Source: an uncultured Clostridia bacterium (lineage in GTDB: Bacteria; Bacillota; Clostridia; Christensenellales; UBA1242). Taken from it: a stretch of 64,000 nucleotides of DNA. Numbering within the stretch: the first letter of the stretch is position 1; each line of letters begins with the position of its first letter. Positions 61,380 to 64,000 of the stretch are shown here, in pieces. Below the pieces are notes generated by a model. It worked only from the letters and a program-made list of their open reading frames with translations, did no database searches and was not told the DNA's origin. Location of the stretch: assembly GCA_934747255.1 (NCBI GenBank), contig CAKVGH010000006.1, positions 1-64,000 on the forward strand, written 5' to 3'. The translations under genes and the position numbers were made by a program.

Positions 61380-61793
61380 TTAAAATGGAAGTTGGTCATC
61401 ATCTATTGGTTGAAGTTTTGTTGTTTCTGTTTTTGGTTCTTGTTTTTCTTCCAAAACTTCGCCGTCAGCAGATTGTGGTCTTGAACCAACAAATTCAACT
61501 TCTTCTGCAACAACTTCTGTTAAATATCTTTTTGTTCCGTCTTGAGCATCATAATTTCTTGTTTGAAGACTACCAATAACGGCTGCCTTACTGCCTTTTC
61601 TTAAATATTTGTGGCAAGTATCAGCGAGTCCTCTCCAAGCAACAATGTTAAAGAAGTCTGTTTCTCTTTCGCCTTCGCTGTTTGAGAATCTTCTTGTAAC
61701 TGCAAGAGAAAATCTTACAACGCTAACACCACTTGTTGTAGTTGTAAGTTCTGGGTCTTTTGTTAAATTTCCAATTAAAATAACTTTATTCAT
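61380..61793 (-). CDS. ssb: Single-stranded DNA-binding protein
   Basis: OB-fold protein that coats single-stranded [15 protein letters not shown] near 5-16, F-F-N-I-V-A-W-R near 46-53, and the acidic tail D-D-D-Q-L-P-F that recruits partner proteins. 137 aa; shorter linker than Bacillus SsbA. AGGAG precedes the ATG. Confidence 0.95.
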   Translation of the reverse strand: MNKVILIGNLTKDPELTTTTSGVSVVRFSLAVTRRFSNSEGERETDFFNIVAWRGLADTCHKYLRKGSKAAVIGSLQTRNYDAQDGTKRYLTEVVAEEVEFVGSRPQSADGEVLEEKQEPKTETTKLQPIDDDQLPF

Positions 61794-61802
61794 ACAATAC
61801 TC

Positions 61803-62084
61803 CTATTTCTTAATAAACATTGCTCTAACAACATTATCAGTAATGTTTAAGAGTTTTTGAACATCTTTAAGAACTTTTCCTTCTGCTTCTATGTTAAATA
61901 AAACATAAACGCCTTCATCTTTGTAGTTAATCTTGTAAGCGTATTTTTTTACACCCCATTTATCAACACTTTCGATAGCAATACCCTTTGATTCAACGAT
62001 TGACTTAACTTTTTCAATCAATGCTTCGTTTTGAGCATCTTCTGCTTGTGCCGATAAAACTACGAGCAATTCATACTTGTTCAT
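61803..62084 (-). CDS. rpsF: 30S ribosomal protein S6
   Basis: 93 aa, Y-E-L-L-V-V-L-S-A-Q near 4-13, W-G-V-K-K-Y-A-Y-K-I near 43-52, Y-V-L-F-N-I near 60-65. First gene of the operon, with AAAAGGAGG in front. A leader hairpin upstream may bind the S6:S18 pair. Confidence 0.95.
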   Translation of the reverse strand: MNKYELLVVLSAQAEDAQNEALIEKVKSIVESKGIAIESVDKWGVKKYAYKINYKDEGVYVLFNIEAEGKVLKDVQKLLNITDNVVRAMFIKK

Positions 62085-62132
62085 ACTTTTACCTCCTTTT
62101 GGACTAATTGACTTATTTTATAATAAGTAAGG

Positions 62133-62150
62133 TTCGGGACAACTCCCGAA
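62133..62150 (-). promoter_or_regulatory. Hairpin in the rpsF leader, possible S6:S18-binding site
   Basis: Stem TTCGGG-agttgt-CCCGAA about 50 nt before the rpsF start codon, followed by CCTTAC. Firmicute rpsF leaders are known to contain a short hairpin with a nearby CCG element bound by S6:S18; this fits in position and content. Confidence 0.45.
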
Positions 62151-62158
62151 GCATAAAT

Positions 62159-62187
62159 ATAATATCATATAAATTTATAAATTACAA
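62159..62187 (-). promoter_or_regulatory. Promoter of rpsF-ssb-rpsR
   Basis: -35 TTGTAA (62187-62182), 17-bp spacer, -10 TATTAT (62164-62159). Confidence 0.5.
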
Positions 62188-62261
62188 GTAATTTTTTTAT
62201 TTTAATATAAATAATAATATGTGGAAAATTATATTAGAGAAATTTACTCTTCTTTTATCTT

Positions 62262-62429
62262 TTAGAGTAAAACTTTTTTTCTAGAATTTACTTCCCTTGG
62301 CTCTAAATCAATTTGAATACAACTATCACAAATGCCCATAGAATTTAATTCAATCTTGTCCAAAGTGCAAATGTTATTTTTTTGATAAATGCAGAATTCG
62401 TTTTCGCATAATACTACGATGTTTTTCAT
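62262..62429 (-). CDS. Small cysteine-rich protein (55 aa)
   Basis: 55-codon gene: M-K-N-I-V-V-L-C-E-N-E-F-C-I-Y-Q at the start, then N-I-C-T-L near 19-23 and M-G-I-C-D-S-C-I near 31-38. The five cysteines (8, 13, 21, 34, 37) suggest a small metal-binding domain of a type I have seen in clostridial genomes without an assigned function. A GAGG lies upstream and a good promoter (TTGACC, TATAAT) precedes it. Divergent from the XRE pair. Confidence 0.65.
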   Translation of the reverse strand: MKNIVVLCENEFCIYQKNNICTLDKIELNSMGICDSCIQIDLEPREVNSRKKVLL

Positions 62430-62450
62430 AAACTAATTGCCTCACAGTCT

Positions 62451-62480
62451 ATTATAGGGACTTTAAGCCCCAATGGTCAA
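62451..62480 (-). promoter_or_regulatory. Promoter of the small cysteine-rich gene
   Basis: -35 TTGACC (62480-62475), 18-bp spacer, -10 TATAAT (62456-62451). It lies within 15 bp of the -10 for the divergent XRE genes (TATAAT at 62495-62500), so the two directions share control space. Confidence 0.55.
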
Positions 62481-62520
62481 GCAATTTGTTGAGATATAAT
62501 TTTTTTAGGTAATAAAGGTT

Positions 62521-62733
62521 ATGAATAAAAAAGAATTTGGATTAAATCTAGCAAAATTAAGAGAAAAAACGGGGCTATCTGCATACGAACTTTCAATGCG
62601 TTTGGGCAAAGACAGTACATATATCAATAAAATTGAAAATGGATTGAGATTTCCAAGTGTTGCTATGGTTTTTGAAATTGCAAATGCACTCAATATTGAA
62701 CCTAGCCAATTATTTCAAAATAGTAAAAATTAG
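62521..62733 (+). CDS. XRE-family helix-turn-helix regulator, copy 1
   Basis: 70-aa protein that is almost only a Cro/CI-type HTH: S-A-Y-E-L-S-M-R-L-G-K-D-S-T-Y-I-N-K-I-E near 20-39, then P-S-V-A-M-V-F-E-I-A near 44-53. It begins after AAAGG and a -10 TATAAT. It shares about two thirds of its residues with the next gene, a recent tandem duplication. Likely a DNA-binding regulator; target unknown. Confidence 0.88.
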   Translation: MNKKEFGLNLAKLREKTGLSAYELSMRLGKDSTYINKIENGLRFPSVAMVFEIANALNIEPSQLFQNSKN

Positions 62734-62743
62734 AGAGTAAAAT

Positions 62744-62953
62744 ATGAACATAAATACATTTGGGTTGAATTTAGCAAAAAAACGAATTAAACTCAACATT
62801 TCTGCTTACGAACTATCTTTAAGACTTGGAAAAGATGCAACTTATGTAAACAAAGTGGAAAACGGCAAGATTTACCCTAGTCTACCTATGGTATTTGAAA
62901 TTGCAAATGCACTTGATATTGAGCCAAGTGAATTGTTTGTTGATGAAAAATAA
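62744..62953 (+). CDS. XRE-family helix-turn-helix regulator, copy 2
   Basis: 69-aa paralogue of the gene 10 nt upstream. S-A-Y-E-L-S-L-R-L-G-K-D-A-T-Y-V-N-K-V-E near 20-39 and P-S-L-P-M-V-F-E-I-A near 44-53. It carries the same recognition-helix region (K-D-x-T-Y), so both may read the same site. Ends at a bidirectional terminator. Confidence 0.88.
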   Translation: MNINTFGLNLAKKRIKLNISAYELSLRLGKDATYVNKVENGKIYPSLPMVFEIANALDIEPSELFVDEK

Positions 62954-62981
62954 AAAAATCTCCCGATTGGGAGATTTTTTA
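62953..62981. terminator. Bidirectional terminator between the XRE pair and the cysteine-rich gene
   Basis: Stem ATCTCCC-gatt-GGGAGAT with A and T runs on either side, between convergent genes. Confidence 0.8.
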
Positions 62982-62992
62982 GTGTCCAGTTT

Positions 62993-63631
62993 TTATGCGC
63001 TTGTTGGATATAATGGCAAATCAAACACGCCAGCACAAACTTCTTGTGAATAGTCCTGACATTGTGGGATTTTGCAGTATCCATAACTTGGAACAAGAAT
63101 ATCTGCATTGGCAACAACTCGCAAGATTACTGTTACGCAACCGCTAACGATTGCTGTTGCAGTATCACCTGTAAAGTCACCGTCCGAGCAAACCATTGCT
63201 CCGTAGCCTAAAACTTCAAATGGAATAACTGAATTACAAGGAACGCACATAACAACATCTTTGTTGATAGTTAATGTGGCTGTTCCTGTGCCAGCTGTAC
63301 CATTGGCATCAGTAAAGTTTACCAAAATTGGAATGTTGATGTCGGCTGTTACTCTTGCAAAGTTTGGTCTATCGTCAAATCTATCAATAACAAGGTCCGT
63401 TAATGTTGCTGGTCCATTTGAAGCACAACTTACGAAAGTTAATGGATAAACAACGGTAGATGGAGTTATGTTAGTAAGTGATAGAGAAACATTTTCGATA
63501 TGTATTTGGTTCATACAAGAATCGAAAACTTTTGTTGCATTGATACAAACTTTTTCGCACAAGCCGTTTACTGGATTGCCTGTTATAGGTCCGGGACACC
63601 TATCCGTTCTATTATTTGTGAAAAATGACAT
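62993..63631 (-). CDS. Conserved cysteine-rich protein, possible spore-surface protein
   Basis: 212-aa protein with a conserved opening (R-C-P-G-P-I-T-G-N-P-V-N-G-L-C-E-K-V-C-I near 11-30; C-M-N-Q near 39). Long Thr/Val/Asn-rich beta-strand repeats follow, with more cysteines near the C-terminus (C-K-I-P-Q-C near 190-195). No signal peptide. Proteins with this opening occur in spore-forming Clostridia and are likely coat or surface components; I infer this from composition only. AGGAGG precedes the ATG. Confidence 0.5.
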   Translation of the reverse strand: MSFFTNNRTDRCPGPITGNPVNGLCEKVCINATKVFDSCMNQIHIENVSLSLTNITPSTVVYPLTFVSCASNGPATLTDLVIDRFDDRPNFARVTADINIPILVNFTDANGTAGTGTATLTINKDVVMCVPCNSVIPFEVLGYGAMVCSDGDFTGDTATAIVSGCVTVILRVVANADILVPSYGYCKIPQCQDYSQEVCAGVFDLPLYPTSA

Positions 63632-63681
63632 AATATTATACCTCCTAAAAATAGCCCGTATACTAAATGATATGCTCTCGC

Positions 63682-63707
63682 AAAAAAAATTGACACATTT
63701 GTGCCAA
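63682..63707 (-). terminator. Intrinsic terminator after engB
   Basis: Stem TTGGCACA / TGTGTCAA with a two-base loop, then T8 on the minus strand, about 90 nt past the engB stop. Confidence 0.7.
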
Positions 63708-63798
63708 TTATTATGTTTTTTGAAAGATTCCTAAAGACATTAACTATAAATTAAGTCATTTTTCTTATTATATTAGCATACTTATTCGCCAAGGTCTT

Positions 63799-64000
63799 TT
63801 ATTCGTTATCGCAGTATAATTCAATTTTATCTAGTACTTTATCAAGCCCAATTTTGTTTTGAGAACTTATCATAATCAAATTATCTTTTGGCAAGGCAAT
63901 TTGTTTGGAAATTGCGTCCATTTGCCTTGATTGTTCGGCTTTTGAGAGTTTATCTGCTTTTGTTAAAACAACCACAAATGGTAGTCTATTATAGACCAAA
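63799..64000 (-). CDS. engB: Ribosome biogenesis GTP-binding protein EngB (YsxC), C-terminal part (cut by window edge)
   Basis: Last 66 codons or so. P-F-V-V-V-L-T-K-A-D-K-L near 7-18 of the visible part is the G4 motif (T-K-A-D) of the EngB/YsxC GTPases needed for 50S assembly, and I-M-I-S-S-Q-N-K-I-G is the G5 region. The G1-G3 motifs lie outside the window, so the start cannot be seen. Confidence 0.85.
   Translation of the reverse strand, partial: LVYNRLPFVVVLTKADKLSKAEQSRQMDAISKQIALPKDNLIMISSQNKIGLDKVLDKIELYCDNE

Noticed and set aside
1..64000. CRISPR arrays, insertion sequences, prophage or tRNA genes
   Set aside because: None seen: no regularly spaced repeats, no transposase or phage proteins, and no tRNA-like sequences noticed on either strand.

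Overview
The window is an AT-rich, low-GC Gram-positive chromosome segment from an endospore-forming member of the Clostridia/Firmicutes. The evidence is direct. It holds a complete spoIIIAA-AH operon, spoIVB-spo0A, an uninterrupted sigK and a possible spoIIM. Gene order also matches classical Firmicute blocks: deoB-pnp-dac, argR-recN-spoIVB-spo0A, nusB-xseA-xseB, nusA-rnpM-infB-rbfA-nrnA-truB, rpsB-tsf-frr-uppS-cdsA-rseP, trmFO-hslV-hslU, topA-dprA-comM, rimM-trmD-rbgA-yraN and rpsF-ssb-rpsR. Almost every gene lies on the minus strand. The species cannot be named from sequence alone; a gut or otherwise uncultured clostridial lineage is an inference. There is no prophage, insertion sequence, CRISPR array or tRNA gene.

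Layout: 1-5.9 kb holds chromosome segregation (scpB/scpA), an M50 protease, a D,D-carboxypeptidase, nucleoside salvage (pnp, deoB) and a SpoIIM-like membrane protein. 6-10.5 kb holds spo0A, spoIVB, recN and argR. 11.3-12.7 kb holds a four-helix membrane protein preceded by a ~600-nt structured RNA, read here as the OLE RNA and its partner OapA. 13-24.4 kb holds proS, xseBA, nusB, an Asp23 protein, a transglutaminase-like protein, the spoIIIA operon and efp. 24.5-31.5 kb holds a Nfo-like gene and the truB-to-nusA translation operon. 32-40.1 kb holds a plus-strand TIM-barrel gene, a PolC-like protein without a polymerase domain, and the rseP-cdsA-uppS-frr-tsf-rpsB block. 40.2-47.3 kb holds housekeeping genes plus an adjacent NifS-like/NifU-like pair that has lost the cysteines needed for Fe-S assembly. 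47.4-57 kb holds trmFO, RNase P RNA, sigK, two plus-strand GNAT genes, topA, dprA and comM. 57.2-64 kb holds rplS, a non-coding region with a cloverleaf inverted repeat, the rbgA/trmD/rimM genes, rpsR-ssb-rpsF, two tandem XRE regulators, a cysteine-rich protein and the end of engB.

Most genes serve translation, RNA processing, DNA repair and sporulation. The unusual parts are: (i) Spo0A with an intact DNA-binding domain but a receiver lacking its acidic pocket; (ii) the pseudo-NifS/NifU pair; (iii) the PolC fragment at the usual polC locus, next to an inserted gene; (iv) the OLE-type RNA; (v) the cloverleaf repeat at 57996-58085; (vi) a palindrome family with core TTTGCATAGTACTATGCAAA in three intergenic sites; (vii) promoters that place transcription starts at or next to the start codon of recN and the transglutaminase-like gene; and (viii) EF-P with an altered tip loop. 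The plus-strand genes (32, 50.6-52 and 62.5-63 kb) are the likely later insertions.
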